A DNA stretch of 34,317 nt from an uncultured delta proteobacterium (lineage in GTDB: Bacteria > Myxococcota_A > Polyangia > Polyangiales > Polyangiaceae): the NCBI GenBank assembly GCA_903894755.1, contig CAITRH010000055.1:1-34317 (forward strand), in the 5' to 3' direction. The notes below the pieces were generated by a model. That model worked only from the letters and a program-made list of their open reading frames with translations, did not search any database and was not told where the DNA came from. Shown in pieces: positions 1 to 8,401 of the stretch. How positions within the stretch are numbered: position 1 is the stretch's first letter; the number at the start of each line of letters is the position of its first letter. A program made the position numbers and the translations under genes.

Positions 1-3000
1 TACGTGCGCTGGACGCTTGAAGTTAAAATCAATGTACCCCTTCGGGTTCGCATCGTCGAATACAACGCTCCCCTGATCCAAGTCGTGGAACTTGCCAAAC
101 GCATACAGCTTCCCACGCTGCACCGTCAGCTTCCCTCGCACGTCGCGCCCGCCAGGACGGGTCACTACCCGCAATGCCCCTGACGCCCACAAATCTAGCG
201 GCGCCTGCTGCACATGGACCCCACGCGACAGATCAATCTCAATCTCTGCTCCTCGCGCCTCCTGCACCTCCCCTGCCTTGGGTGGCTCCACAACCTCGGC
301 TCGCTTTGGGACCGGCAGCGATCCCACCCGCACTCCCGGCTCTCCTACGAATGCAACATCCCCCAGCGACGTCGCCTCTGGCTGCAGCGCCCTGGCAAAA
401 CGCTCGGGAACCAACATCTCAAGAGCCCGCACCTCGATACGCACCTTCTTTACCGGTGCTCCTAGATCCGCAACGCGTACCCCAAGATCGGCCGTAAGGG
501 TCCCACGAGGAGCATCGGCGGCTCCAAGGCTTCCACCGAAAAGAAGCCAGTCACTCGAGTTGACGTCCAGTGCCAACGCCCCTGGTTTCAACCCATTCCA
601 AGCCATCTGCCCGCGTATGCCTACGCTCCTTCCGCTCTTCTGACGGTCCGACTCGCGCGCCGTAATCCCCACAATGCGAAGTGCGTCCGCGTCGCTTGCA
701 ATCTTGACCTCCACGTTGTCGTAGACCCGTCCGCTCTCCGGTATCCGCACCTTTCCTTTGCTCACCCCAAGGGTCCCTCGCAGTGCAGCGTTCACAAGCT
801 TCTTGGTCTCGCCCGATACTGCAAGATCGGCCCCGAAGTCCATCTGCCAGTCGAGCCGCCCTTCAATGCCAAGGTCCCGCCCTGCCATCGCAAACGCTGG
901 GACCAGACGACGTAGGTCCACATCGGAAGCTCGCGCGCGTCCTCCTAGACGCACCGTGCCGCTCTTTGCCTTTAGTGTCCCAATCGCCGACGCCACATCG
1001 GGAACCTGCAACACAAGTTGCACCGGCGCAGCCCCCGCAGTGGGAGCCCCCAGGTCTACCCGCACCGCAAGCTCTGAGGAAGCCCCGTCCACATGTACCG
1101 CAACGCGTCCGCGGTCCCCTGCAAGCGTGGCGAAGTCGTCGTACACAATGTCGCCATTGACCACTGGACTCGCGGTCGTTCCTCGCACGCGCCACTCGCC
1201 TGCAAGACGTCCAGGAAGCTTGGCGAGCGCCGGGAACGTTGCACCGAGGTCCGCCATCGTGTGCGACGGTATCTGGATGGTGACCCCCAGTGCCCTTTCC
1301 CCCACTTGCTTGGTCTTCAGAGCCGTGATCAACCCGGTTCCTCCCAGTTCGACCCGTCCGCCCCCATGAAGCAGCTCGCTTCCATTGGCGCGCACTCCTA
1401 GATCGACTTCGGTGTGCTCCGGCTCGACAGCGAATCCAAGGGCTACGTCGAGAGGTCCGACGCGGGGGTTGCCTACGCCAGCAAGGGCGACATTGCCTTT
1501 GCCAAAAAGGTCGCGGCGGTTGCCACGTAGCGCCACATGCGCGGTGACGTTGCCTGTGGGTCCATCGGCCTTGCCCGTGAGCTCCGCAATGCGCTGGGTG
1601 AGCAAGTTGAGGTCCACGTTCCAGTCCGCGTCCCAGCCCGGGCCAAGGATTGGACTTCCCGTGAGTTGAGCGTGCGCTTGAACGGTGGCAGCTTGGTCGG
1701 GACGTCCATCAAGCCAAACGCCCACACCGGCGTCGACTGCGGATCCACGGGCGCCAGGAGTCACGGTGGCGTGGACTTCCAGGCGTCGTTCTCGTCCATC
1801 GGAAACCAACGTGGCGTTTGCGTCGACGTTGCCACTAGGCGAGTGGGCCGAGCCACGGAGGTCGGCGTGCGCTTCGATGCTGCCTGTGGGGAGTTTTTTT
1901 CCAGCGAGCAAGGCTTCGGGGAGAGCCGCTAGGAGCTCGGTGATGTCCTGTCTTGGGATGTCGAGCTTGATGGCGACAGGCTCGCCGTAGGCAAGACGCG
2001 ACTTTGCTTCGGGAGTGGGAATACGCAAGGGAAGATGGATCCCCAACGTTGCGACTGGGGAAGCGCTCTCGCGTGAGGCGCGGACTACGTGAACTCCCAT
2101 GTCGACATGACGTTTGCTGGCGTTGCCACGTGCGTGCACTCGCAGCGCTTGGCCGCCACGTCCCTCAGCCTGCACCTGGAGCTGGTAGTCGATAAGGGGC
2201 TCTTCGGCGCTTCCCCGCACCTTGATCCCGCCACTTGCCCAGCCGCCGATTTTGGGCGGAGGCTTTCCTGCAAGCGCTGCAAGGGCCCCGAGCGAGAGCC
2301 CGTCGAGTTGGACTTCAGCATCCACAGAGCCAACCCGCATGGTCTTGCCATCGGCATCGGGGGCTTGCCTCGCAAGGGCCACGTTGCCTGTCAGTCGTAC
2401 CCGACCTCCAGCTACGCGGAGTGTGCTGGGCTCGACGCGGACCGTAAGTCCCTCGGCAACCTTGCCTTCGACCACGAGGGCAAGGCCTCCTTCGAGTGCA
2501 ATGCCCGAAATGCGCGGAGGGACCTTGACACCTGCGGCACGAAGGCCAGCGAGGGTCTTGGGGACATCGCCCGTGAGGACCGTGCGCAGTTTCAGCTCTT
2601 TGGTTCCGAGGTGGTAGGTGCCACTGAGGGCGAGTGTTTCGGAGAGGGCGCGCAGCTCGAAGGAGTCGATGGTGAGCTGTTCGTTGGCAAGGCGACCTTC
2701 CATGCGGGCGCCGTCGATGGGGATCGCTTTGAACTTGGTGGGGCCAAGGTCGAGGGTGATGCGAGCGTCGGCGTCTTCCTTTTTTGCGCCCGAGCCGGCG
2801 ATACGAAGAGCGAGGCGTTGGACCTCCACGGGAGGGGCCTTGTCGGATAGAAGCAGCCGCGCCACGGAGATGTCACTTGCACCGAGCGTGAGGTCGTAGG
2901 CAGGCCGATCGAGGTGGGACGCGTCCACTGTGCCTGCGAGGGTGACGACTCCGCCCTTGGTCGTGAGGCGCGTATCGACTGCGAGGCGGTCGGTGGGGCC

Positions 3001-4107
3001 GGAGATCTTGGCTTCGAGCTCGGCGTCCGTGGCAAGCAGTGGCTTGCCGGCGAGCGCGTTGATCTTGTCGCCCGACAGGCGCAGCGACATGACACTGAGA
3101 CGTTGATCGCCGACGGGTTTGCCTTCCGCGTGGGACACGTGCACATCGACGGAGGCCAGGACGAGCAGGCCTGCATCAAGCTGCTTGAGGAGGCCGTCGA
3201 GTTTGCCTGGTCCGAGGGCTACGTCGACGCCGCCCAGGGCGAGATCGAGCTCGCGGACGCGGTCCGCTTCGGTGGCTCGCACGTGGGCTTTGGTGTGGCC
3301 GATGGTCACGGTCCCGGCGCCGTCGACGAGCGCAGCGCGAAGCTCCGTGGCGATGTCGGAAATGACCACGGTGGCGGCGGTGGGACGGGTCAACGTGACG
3401 GACGCGATGCTCGGGGTGAGGAGCGCGTCGACGCCTTTGGAGGCGGGGCGCGCGACGACGTTGCCAGACAGCGCAAGGCCTACGATCTCGGTTCTAGCGC
3501 CGTCAGGTTTCTCGAGGGTGACCCGGACCCCGTCGATCGCGATGCTCTTGATCTCGGCGCGTTCGAGCGGCTTTTTCTCCTTGGTCGAGGGGGGCTCGGG
3601 AGGGGCCGGTTTGCGAAGGCGCGAGAGGTTGCTTTTCCCATCTGCACCGGTGCGTACGGTGACCTCGACGTCGTGGAGGCCTAGCTCGTCGACGACCGGG
3701 GACTTGCGGAGAATGCTTCGAGGCTGGAACCGCAGATCGAGGTTGCCGACGCGGACCGCTTCGAGCCCTTCGGGGTCGAAAACGCGAAGTCCCTTCAGAT
3801 GGAGCTGTCCTCCGAAGAGCGAGTAATCGAGGTCAGCGAGCTCGATGCGGCCATCGAGTTTTTCATTGAGGCGCGTCAGGAGCCGTCCCTTGACCGTGGC
3901 GCGTCCGCTGCTCGTGTGGAGCCAGAAGACGAGTCCCGCTAGCAGGACTGCGATCACCCCGACGGTGATGAGGAGTCCGCGAGCGATGCGGCGAGCGACG
4001 CGTCCGACGCGACTTGGTGCTTTGAGCGGAGGGGTGACTGCCGCTTCTGGTTTTGGGGCCACTGGCCCAGTCGATTCAACTTTCGGTGTCGTGGATTCGG
4101 TGGCCAT
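1..4107 (-). CDS. tamB: TamB-like inner-membrane translocation/assembly protein (partial, C-terminus off the left edge)
   Basis: Large envelope-spanning protein of the TamB/AsmA-like family, which bridges the inner membrane and the outer-membrane protein TamA and is linked to autotransporter assembly and phospholipid transfer. The minus frame is open from the ATG at 4107 to the window edge, giving 1369 codons. The N-terminus has a Pro-rich cytosolic tail of about 40 residues. One membrane segment follows (about residues 42-62, LLITVGVIAVLLAGLVFWL), then an AsmA-like start (GRIELADLDYSLFGGQLHLKG). The last visible residues (LTVQRGKLYAFGKF, then GSVVFDDANPKGYIDFNF) match the conserved beta-rich TamB C-terminal domain, so only the extreme end is missing. 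The start overlaps the tamA stop (ATGA), implying translational coupling and supporting a TamA-TamB pair. Family call is firm; substrate is unknown. Confidence 0.9.
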   Translation of the reverse strand, partial: MATESTTPKVESTGPVAPKPEAAVTPPLKAPSRVGRVARRIARGLLITVGVIAVLLAGLVFWLHTSSGRATVKGRLLTRLNEKLDGRIELADLDYSLFGGQLHLKGLRVFDPEGLEAVRVGNLDLRFQPRSILRKSPVVDELGLHDVEVTVRTGADGKSNLSRLRKPAPPEPPSTKEKKPLERAEIKSIAIDGVRVTLEKPDGARTEIVGLALSGNVVARPASKGVDALLTPSIASVTLTRPTAATVVISDIATELRAALVDGAGTVTIGHTKAHVRATEADRVRELDLALGGVDVALGPGKLDGLLKQLDAGLLVLASVDVHVSHAEGKPVGDQRLSVMSLRLSGDKINALAGKPLLATDAELEAKISGPTDRLAVDTRLTTKGGVVTLAGTVDASHLDRPAYDLTLGASDISVARLLLSDKAPPVEVQRLALRIAGSGAKKEDADARITLDLGPTKFKAIPIDGARMEGRLANEQLTIDSFELRALSETLALSGTYHLGTKELKLRTVLTGDVPKTLAGLRAAGVKVPPRISGIALEGGLALVVEGKVAEGLTVRVEPSTLRVAGGRVRLTGNVALARQAPDADGKTMRVGSVDAEVQLDGLSLGALAALAGKPPPKIGGWASGGIKVRGSAEEPLIDYQLQVQAEGRGGQALRVHARGNASKRHVDMGVHVVRASRESASPVATLGIHLPLRIPTPEAKSRLAYGEPVAIKLDIPRQDITELLAALPEALLAGKKLPTGSIEAHADLRGSAHSPSGNVDANATLVSDGRERRLEVHATVTPGARGSAVDAGVGVWLDGRPDQAATVQAHAQLTGSPILGPGWDADWNVDLNLLTQRIAELTGKADGPTGNVTAHVALRGNRRDLFGKGNVALAGVGNPRVGPLDVALGFAVEPEHTEVDLGVRANGSELLHGGGRVELGGTGLITALKTKQVGERALGVTIQIPSHTMADLGATFPALAKLPGRLAGEWRVRGTTASPVVNGDIVYDDFATLAGDRGRVAVHVDGASSELAVRVDLGAPTAGAAPVQLVLQVPDVASAIGTLKAKSGTVRLGGRARASDVDLRRLVPAFAMAGRDLGIEGRLDWQMDFGADLAVSGETKKLVNAALRGTLGVSKGKVRIPESGRVYDNVEVKIASDADALRIVGITARESDRQKSGRSVGIRGQMAWNGLKPGALALDVNSSDWLLFGGSLGAADAPRGTLTADLGVRVADLGAPVKKVRIEVRALEMLVPERFARALQPEATSLGDVAFVGEPGVRVGSLPVPKRAEVVEPPKAGEVQEARGAEIEIDLSRGVHVQQAPLDLWASGALRVVTRPGGRDVRGKLTVQRGKLYAFGKFHDLDQGSVVFDDANPKGYIDFNFKRPAHV

Positions 4108-6140
4108 CAGAATGCCTCCCCGATGCGGAGAAAGACGAGTAACGGGTCGATGGAAGTGGGCGCCTCGAACTTGCCTGCGTCGAGGTATCGGTAGGCAAAG
4201 TCGAGGGCGATGGGGACGAACCAACTGCGGGCGCGGGCGCCTATCCCCACGGCTGCAGAGAGTCCTGACTCGAAGGGATTGGCACGGGCTCCTGCGCCTC
4301 CGAAGTCGTTGAACACGATGAAGCCAAGCTGCTTTTGCGGAGGCAGCAGACGCGCCTCGATGGAGGCTTCGAAGAGGCTAAGTCCCCCCACGGGAATGGT
4401 GCGGCAGGCGGTCCCGTCGCATGCAACGGCTTCGGGCGAAAGACGCTGCCTCGAGTAGCCGCGCATGCCGAAGGCGCCGCCTCCGAAAAGACGAGGACCG
4501 AGCGGTACGCCTTCGTCGCCCTTGAACAGCACCCAGCCGCCAGATACGCGAAACGCGAGGGCTGAAAAGTCGGGCTTCAACGGAATCATCAGGCGCGCTT
4601 CGGGAAGTACCTGGACATACTGATGGGTGGCGATCCCGGGGGGCGAGACGGCGAGGCGGGCGGCGAGGTATTGCCCCGAGAGGGCTTCGATGGTGTCGGG
4701 ACGGGTGTCGTAGACGAGGCCGATGTCGAGCTCACCGCCTCGCGAGGAATTGGAGGTCGGCAAGGCGAAGGCTTGCGTGGCTGCCGGGTCGAAGGCGCCG
4801 AAGTTGACTTGCCAACCGGCTCGAAACAGCGTGTCAAGATCGAAGAAGAGCCCTGGGGCAAGGGTATTGCGGACCCCTGGCCCTGCGGTCACCTCGCGCA
4901 GGTGAAACCCTGGGTAGAGGACATCGCGAAAGCGAGCGCTGAGCCGGAAGTCCCAGGTGCGTCCGAAGAGGCCGGGACGCACGTAACGTGCAGAGGCTTC
5001 GCCGTAGACACCGCTGAAGTCTTCGAAGCTGTCGCGCAGTGGGATGCCATAGCCCGCACGCACGTCGAACTGCAGGTGGTGCATGGGTCCAAAGGCATTG
5101 CGGAGCCAGAGGGACGTGCCAGCTACGGGGTCGATACGTCGCGGGTCGACGTCGACGCCGACGCGGACGCGGAACTGCACGTTGGGGGCTTCGACGACGT
5201 TGACCGTGACGTCGAGGGCAGGATTGAGCTTGCGCGGGACCATGTTGCCTTCGGCGTCGATCTGATCGTCGGTCATGACGCCGCCGGTGTCGGGGACGTC
5301 GCCGATGAAGAGCTCTGTGTCGGCGTTGGTGCTGACGATGGCCGAGGCGTAGGCACCGGAGTCGATGAGGGCGATTTCGGCGCGTTGTTTGATTGCGCCG
5401 CTGTAGGGGGAGCCTTCTTGGAGGCCGGCACGTTCGAGGACCACGTCGGCGGGGACCTTGCGGGCGCCCGTGACGATCAGCTTGCCGATGGTGGTTCGAG
5501 GGCCGGTGTCGACGAAGAAGTGCTGATGGATGCTTTTGTGTTCCCGGTCGACGTAGAAGCGGGTGAAGACGCGGGCGTGTCCGAAGCCTTCACGTTGGAG
5601 GGCCTCGGCCATGTTGTAGCGTCGTCGTCGGCTGACTTCGAGGTCTACGGGCTCGTGGATTTTGGGGAGGATTTTCTGGAGCGCGGCCTCGTGTTCTGGG
5701 GGGGCGTGGCGAAGGGAGACGGCGGCGTTGGTGTAGCGGGGGCCTTCGCGGACGGTCCAAGAGATGGTGGCGCGTTTGGCGGCTTCGTCGATGTCGACTT
5801 TGGGGTCGAGCACTTCGACGTCGAAGTAGCCGGAGATTTCCCAGAACGAGCGGAGTCGTCGTCGGTCTTCGGCGACGCGGAAGGTACTGAAGTAGCGGTC
5901 GCTGTAGATGGCGCTTCCTGGGCGCAATCCGAGCTTGACAAAGAGGGGGCTAGTGTCGAGGGAGAGGCGTTTTCCTCCTTCGCCCTCGATGGATACCTTT
6001 TGGACTTTTATGTCGGTCTCGCCGGGGACGATGGGTTGTCGCACGCGCGGCCGGCAGCCGACGAGCACGAGAAGCAGGACAAAGAGTGCGGTGGAGAAGG
6101 GGTTGTGGCGGGTCCTGGTGGACGCGTCCGGTGGGCGCAT
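4107..6140 (-). CDS. tamA: TamA/BamA-type Omp85 outer-membrane protein with a lipoprotein-like signal
   Basis: Outer-membrane beta-barrel of the Omp85 superfamily, 677 aa from the chosen ATG. About 300 N-terminal residues look like three POTRA domains, for example VQKVSIEG near the start and TIGKLIVTGARKVPADVVLERAGL in the third. A roughly 380-residue barrel follows and carries the conserved loop-6 signature FGGGAFGMRGYSRQR. The chain ends in aromatic F. The signal region is Arg/His, then FSTALFVLLLVLVGC, whose LVGC fits a lipobox; most Omp85 proteins have an ordinary Sec signal. An upstream in-frame start at 6200 would add 20 residues and overlap the preceding gene by 26 bases; ATG 6140 puts the signal peptide in normal position, though its Shine-Dalgarno is poor. 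Adjacency to tamB favours TamA over BamA. Confidence 0.87.
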   Translation of the reverse strand: MRPPDASTRTRHNPFSTALFVLLLVLVGCRPRVRQPIVPGETDIKVQKVSIEGEGGKRLSLDTSPLFVKLGLRPGSAIYSDRYFSTFRVAEDRRRLRSFWEISGYFDVEVLDPKVDIDEAAKRATISWTVREGPRYTNAAVSLRHAPPEHEAALQKILPKIHEPVDLEVSRRRRYNMAEALQREGFGHARVFTRFYVDREHKSIHQHFFVDTGPRTTIGKLIVTGARKVPADVVLERAGLQEGSPYSGAIKQRAEIALIDSGAYASAIVSTNADTELFIGDVPDTGGVMTDDQIDAEGNMVPRKLNPALDVTVNVVEAPNVQFRVRVGVDVDPRRIDPVAGTSLWLRNAFGPMHHLQFDVRAGYGIPLRDSFEDFSGVYGEASARYVRPGLFGRTWDFRLSARFRDVLYPGFHLREVTAGPGVRNTLAPGLFFDLDTLFRAGWQVNFGAFDPAATQAFALPTSNSSRGGELDIGLVYDTRPDTIEALSGQYLAARLAVSPPGIATHQYVQVLPEARLMIPLKPDFSALAFRVSGGWVLFKGDEGVPLGPRLFGGGAFGMRGYSRQRLSPEAVACDGTACRTIPVGGLSLFEASIEARLLPPQKQLGFIVFNDFGGAGARANPFESGLSAAVGIGARARSWFVPIALDFAYRYLDAGKFEAPTSIDPLLVFLRIGEAF

Positions 6141-6174
6141 CCCTTGAACGTATCCTAGAGCTGGAGCAGTGGGG

Positions 6175-6663
6175 CTATGTTGTTTGGTCCCCGAGGACAA
6201 TGGCTACCGCGATGAGCTCCCCGTCCTCGGTGACCAGGCACGTGGCGCAATTGGCGCGGGCAACGACGGTCCCGAGCGAGCAGGGCTCGGCACAACACAG
6301 GGGGACTCCCAGTTTGCCTGCGGGAGAGCCGAGAAACATGGCCTCCATAATCGCGCCTCCTACCATGTTGAGGAGCTCACGCATGGCATCGAGGGCACCG
6401 TCCACAGCGCGCTCATCGGAGTCGTCGATACCCAGGAGATTGGCGGCGAGGGATTGGCCGAAGGTCCTGGAGCCGACGAGTTGAAACTCGCCATGCAAGC
6501 TGGGCATCTCGGCCAATCGGAGCCCCGAAAACGGGAGCTTGACCTGGAGCAGGTGGTCTTGGGGACCAGGCTCGTGGGCGGGTTGCGTAAGCACAAACGC
6601 GGCCTCTTCGAGGATCCGCTCGACAACGCCATGGAGGGTGGAGGACGACAGCTCGGGATTCAC
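6175..6663 (-). CDS. CheX/CheC-like phosphatase-domain protein
   Basis: 162-aa protein resembling CheX/CheC, the phosphatases that dephosphorylate CheY-type receivers. The family's ExxN catalytic motif is visible at E96-x-x-N99 in DAMRELLNMVGG, the usual helix context (E..N followed by a Gly pair). Only one such motif is seen, as in CheX, rather than two as in CheC. The start is GTG at 6663, overlapping the receiver stop by GTGA, with AGAGG six bases upstream. The natural partner is the single-domain receiver encoded immediately before it. The C-terminal third has a Cys cluster (CCAEPC, then NCATC) that is not part of the motif I know; metal binding is possible but unproven. Confidence 0.72.
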   Translation of the reverse strand: MNPELSSSTLHGVVERILEEAAFVLTQPAHEPGPQDHLLQVKLPFSGLRLAEMPSLHGEFQLVGSRTFGQSLAANLLGIDDSDERAVDGALDAMRELLNMVGGAIMEAMFLGSPAGKLGVPLCCAEPCSLGTVVARANCATCLVTEDGELIAVAIVLGDQTT

Positions 6664-7046
6664 GGGTCGCCTCTCAGAAGAACGGTCCGTATGACCTCGC
6701 GAACCCCTTCGGGACGAAACGGTTTCTTCAGATAGGCGCGCACGCCGAGCTTGAGGAGCATCTCGACACGTTCTGGGTTGTGCTCCGCGGAGAACACGAT
6801 GACCGCAATCTTCGACAGCAGGTTGTCTCGCGCCATTTTTTCGACGAGCTCGACGCCGCCCATGCCTGGCATGTTGAGGTCCAGGAACATGACGTCGACG
6901 GAGGTTCGGCTCAGGACCGCGAGCGCCTCGAACCCGTCGACCGCTTCGTGAAAGGACGCGACCTCGAGGTCGGCCATCGTGATGGAGCGCTTGACCATGT
7001 ACCGGATGATCGAGGAGTCATCCACAACGAGCACTGTATAGCTCAC
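6660..7046 (-). CDS. Single-domain CheY-like response regulator
   Basis: A 128-aa stand-alone receiver domain with no output domain. Acidic pair D9-D10 (LVVDDS), phosphoacceptor D56 (VMFLDLNMPGMGG), conserved hydroxyl residue S86 (VIVFSAEH) and Lys108 in KKPF are all present, so it should be phosphorylatable. The start is GTG at 7046, overlapping the HDOD stop (GTGA), with GGAGG six bases upstream; a longer in-frame reading upstream is antisense-style filler lacking receiver features. It sits between an HDOD protein and a CheX-like protein, so a phosphorylation switch read by HDOD and reset by CheX is a plausible inference. No cognate kinase is in the run. Confidence 0.9.
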   Translation of the reverse strand: MSYTVLVVDDSSIIRYMVKRSITMADLEVASFHEAVDGFEALAVLSRTSVDVMFLDLNMPGMGGVELVEKMARDNLLSKIAVIVFSAEHNPERVEMLLKLGVRAYLKKPFRPEGVREVIRTVLLRGDP

Positions 7047-7903
7047 GGCTTGCCTCCATCGGACTGGGAGAACCACTCGGCCATGCCATGGATGGAGTCG
7101 AGGGAGAGGGCGGCGGCTTCTTCGAGCTGATGGACCCGCAGGCCGAGCCTGGCCATCGCCTTGCTGTCCATGGTTCGGGCGAGTCCGCCGCGGTCGGCGC
7201 CAAAGCCGAGTGCGTGGGCAAGGCCGTCGGCGACGTGGACCAGGTCGACCACGGTCTGGTCGGATTCCGCGGTGCTTGGGGCGTGGTGTGAGCGGATGGC
7301 ACAAACGACCGGGGGTGGAAGCTGCCAGCGTGCTGCGACGGCCACTCCAACCTCCGCATGGTCGGTGCCGAGGGCGAGCCGTTCCGCTTCGAGAAACGAG
7401 GTGGCGCCGTGGAGCTGCCGCTGGATCTCTCCCGAGACCTGCATCAGGAAGGTGCCTAACACCAGCTTGCCGATGTCGTGGAGAAGCCCGCAGGTAAACA
7501 CCGCGTCTGGGGCAGCATTGCCAAGGCTGCTCGCGAGCTGCTCGCCTAGAATGGCGACGGCGGCGCAATGGGTCCAGTACCCCTCGGCGGTCATGTCGTA
7601 GCCGGGAAGCACCTTGGGAATAATCCGTCCAAACGACGCGCCTGTGGCCAGCTCGACGACGCGTCGAGTCCCCAGCAGGTTGACCGCCTGTTCGATGGAT
7701 GTGACCGGGTTAGCCACATGAAACAGCGCGGAGTTTGCAACGCGCAGCAGGTTTGCCGCCACGGCCGCGTCGTGCCGAATGACACGCACGAAGTCGGCGG
7801 GCTCGGCCTGATCGTCGCGTGCAAGCTCGGTGAGCCGGGTGAGCGCAACAGGTAGGGTGGGAAGGCTGGTGACGCTCTTCAGGATGGTCTCAACGGAGAA
7901 CAA
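7043..7903 (-). CDS. HDOD-domain signalling protein
   Basis: 286-aa HDOD protein, a relative of HD phosphohydrolases often found beside response regulators and chemotaxis genes; most members have no proven enzyme activity. The HDOD core covers about residues 10-210. Signatures are ILKSVTSLPTLP at the start, RHDAAVAANLLRVANSALF, and CGLLHDIGKLVLG with H142-D143 retained, unlike many HDOD proteins that lose the HD pair. Start chosen is TTG at 7903 because a perfect AAGGAGG lies seven bases upstream; an earlier in-frame start at 7963 would overlap cheD by 85 bases and adds unrelated sequence. The gene begins inside the last codons of cheD and overlaps the next gene by GTGA, so it is tightly coupled in the operon. 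Confidence 0.88.
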   Translation of the reverse strand: MFSVETILKSVTSLPTLPVALTRLTELARDDQAEPADFVRVIRHDAAVAANLLRVANSALFHVANPVTSIEQAVNLLGTRRVVELATGASFGRIIPKVLPGYDMTAEGYWTHCAAVAILGEQLASSLGNAAPDAVFTCGLLHDIGKLVLGTFLMQVSGEIQRQLHGATSFLEAERLALGTDHAEVGVAVAARWQLPPPVVCAIRSHHAPSTAESDQTVVDLVHVADGLAHALGFGADRGGLARTMDSKAMARLGLRVHQLEEAAALSLDSIHGMAEWFSQSDGGKP

Positions 7904-8379
7904 AGGTCCACCTCCTTGCCTTGGGAGCGAATGACCACTCGTCCCGTGGCAATGTAAAGCCAAACGGTCCTAGACACGTCTCCGCCAACGTCTTCGGCGG
8001 TGACCATGACGCCATTTTTCCAGAACAGTTTGCGCAAGATCGTGTAGTTGCGTTTTCCGATATTGAAGACACCGTCTTTGTCTTGGAGCTGCCCTCCGCC
8101 GGCGACGGTCACGACGAGGTTCTCCTTCTTGCAGCCGAGGCGGTACATGGACTCGAAAAGGAGAGGGACCCCGCTGTCGGCGAACATCGCGGGCTTGTCG
8201 CGGGCCTTTTCGGCGTTGAGGCTCGACAGCGGAAGCATGTAATGGATTAGCCCCCCGATGCGCAGGTTCGGCTCGTAGAGCATGACGCCAATGCACGAGC
8301 CGAGCGCGTAGGTCACGAGCGCCGAGTCGGGATCGGAGCTCACTTTGAGGTCCGCGATGTCGACTGCGATCGTTTTCAA
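7879..8379 (-). CDS. cheD: CheD chemoreceptor glutamine deamidase
   Basis: 166-aa CheD homologue. In chemotaxis CheD deamidates glutamines on receptors and can bind CheC. The catalytic triad is visible as T23, C29 (ALGSCIGV) and H46 (GGLIHYMLP), with the same Thr-Cys and Cys-His spacing as in Thermotoga CheD (T21, C27, H44), so activity is likely. The start is TTG at 8379 with AAGGA six bases upstream. It lies 22 bases downstream of cheR. No receptor gene is in the window except the broken Cache remnant near 32.3 kb, so substrates must be encoded elsewhere, or the protein works in a receptor-independent role with the CheX-like partner downstream. Confidence 0.92.
   Translation of the reverse strand: MKTIAVDIADLKVSSDPDSALVTYALGSCIGVMLYEPNLRIGGLIHYMLPLSSLNAEKARDKPAMFADSGVPLLFESMYRLGCKKENLVVTVAGGGQLQDKDGVFNIGKRNYTILRKLFWKNGVMVTAEDVGGDVSRTVWLYIATGRVVIRSQGKEVDLCSPLRPS
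7911..7917 (-). promoter_or_regulatory. Shine-Dalgarno of the HDOD gene, inside cheD
   Basis: AAGGAGG on the minus strand, seven bases before the TTG at 7903. It lies within the cheD codons for Lys-Glu-Val near the C-terminus. It decides the start of the HDOD gene against the longer reading frame beginning at 7963. Confidence 0.8.
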
Positions 8380-8401
8380 CCGCTGTCCTTTTGTCGTCCA
8401 G

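Noticed and set aside
92-3826. Several long plus-strand open frames, for example 2089-2850 and 2914-3684
   Set aside because: They are antisense to the continuous tamB frame, have biased composition and match no family.
4623-6158. 511-codon plus-strand open frame
   Set aside because: Antisense shadow of tamA, whose POTRA and barrel motifs are clear on the minus strand. The translation is Val/Gly/Asp-rich filler.
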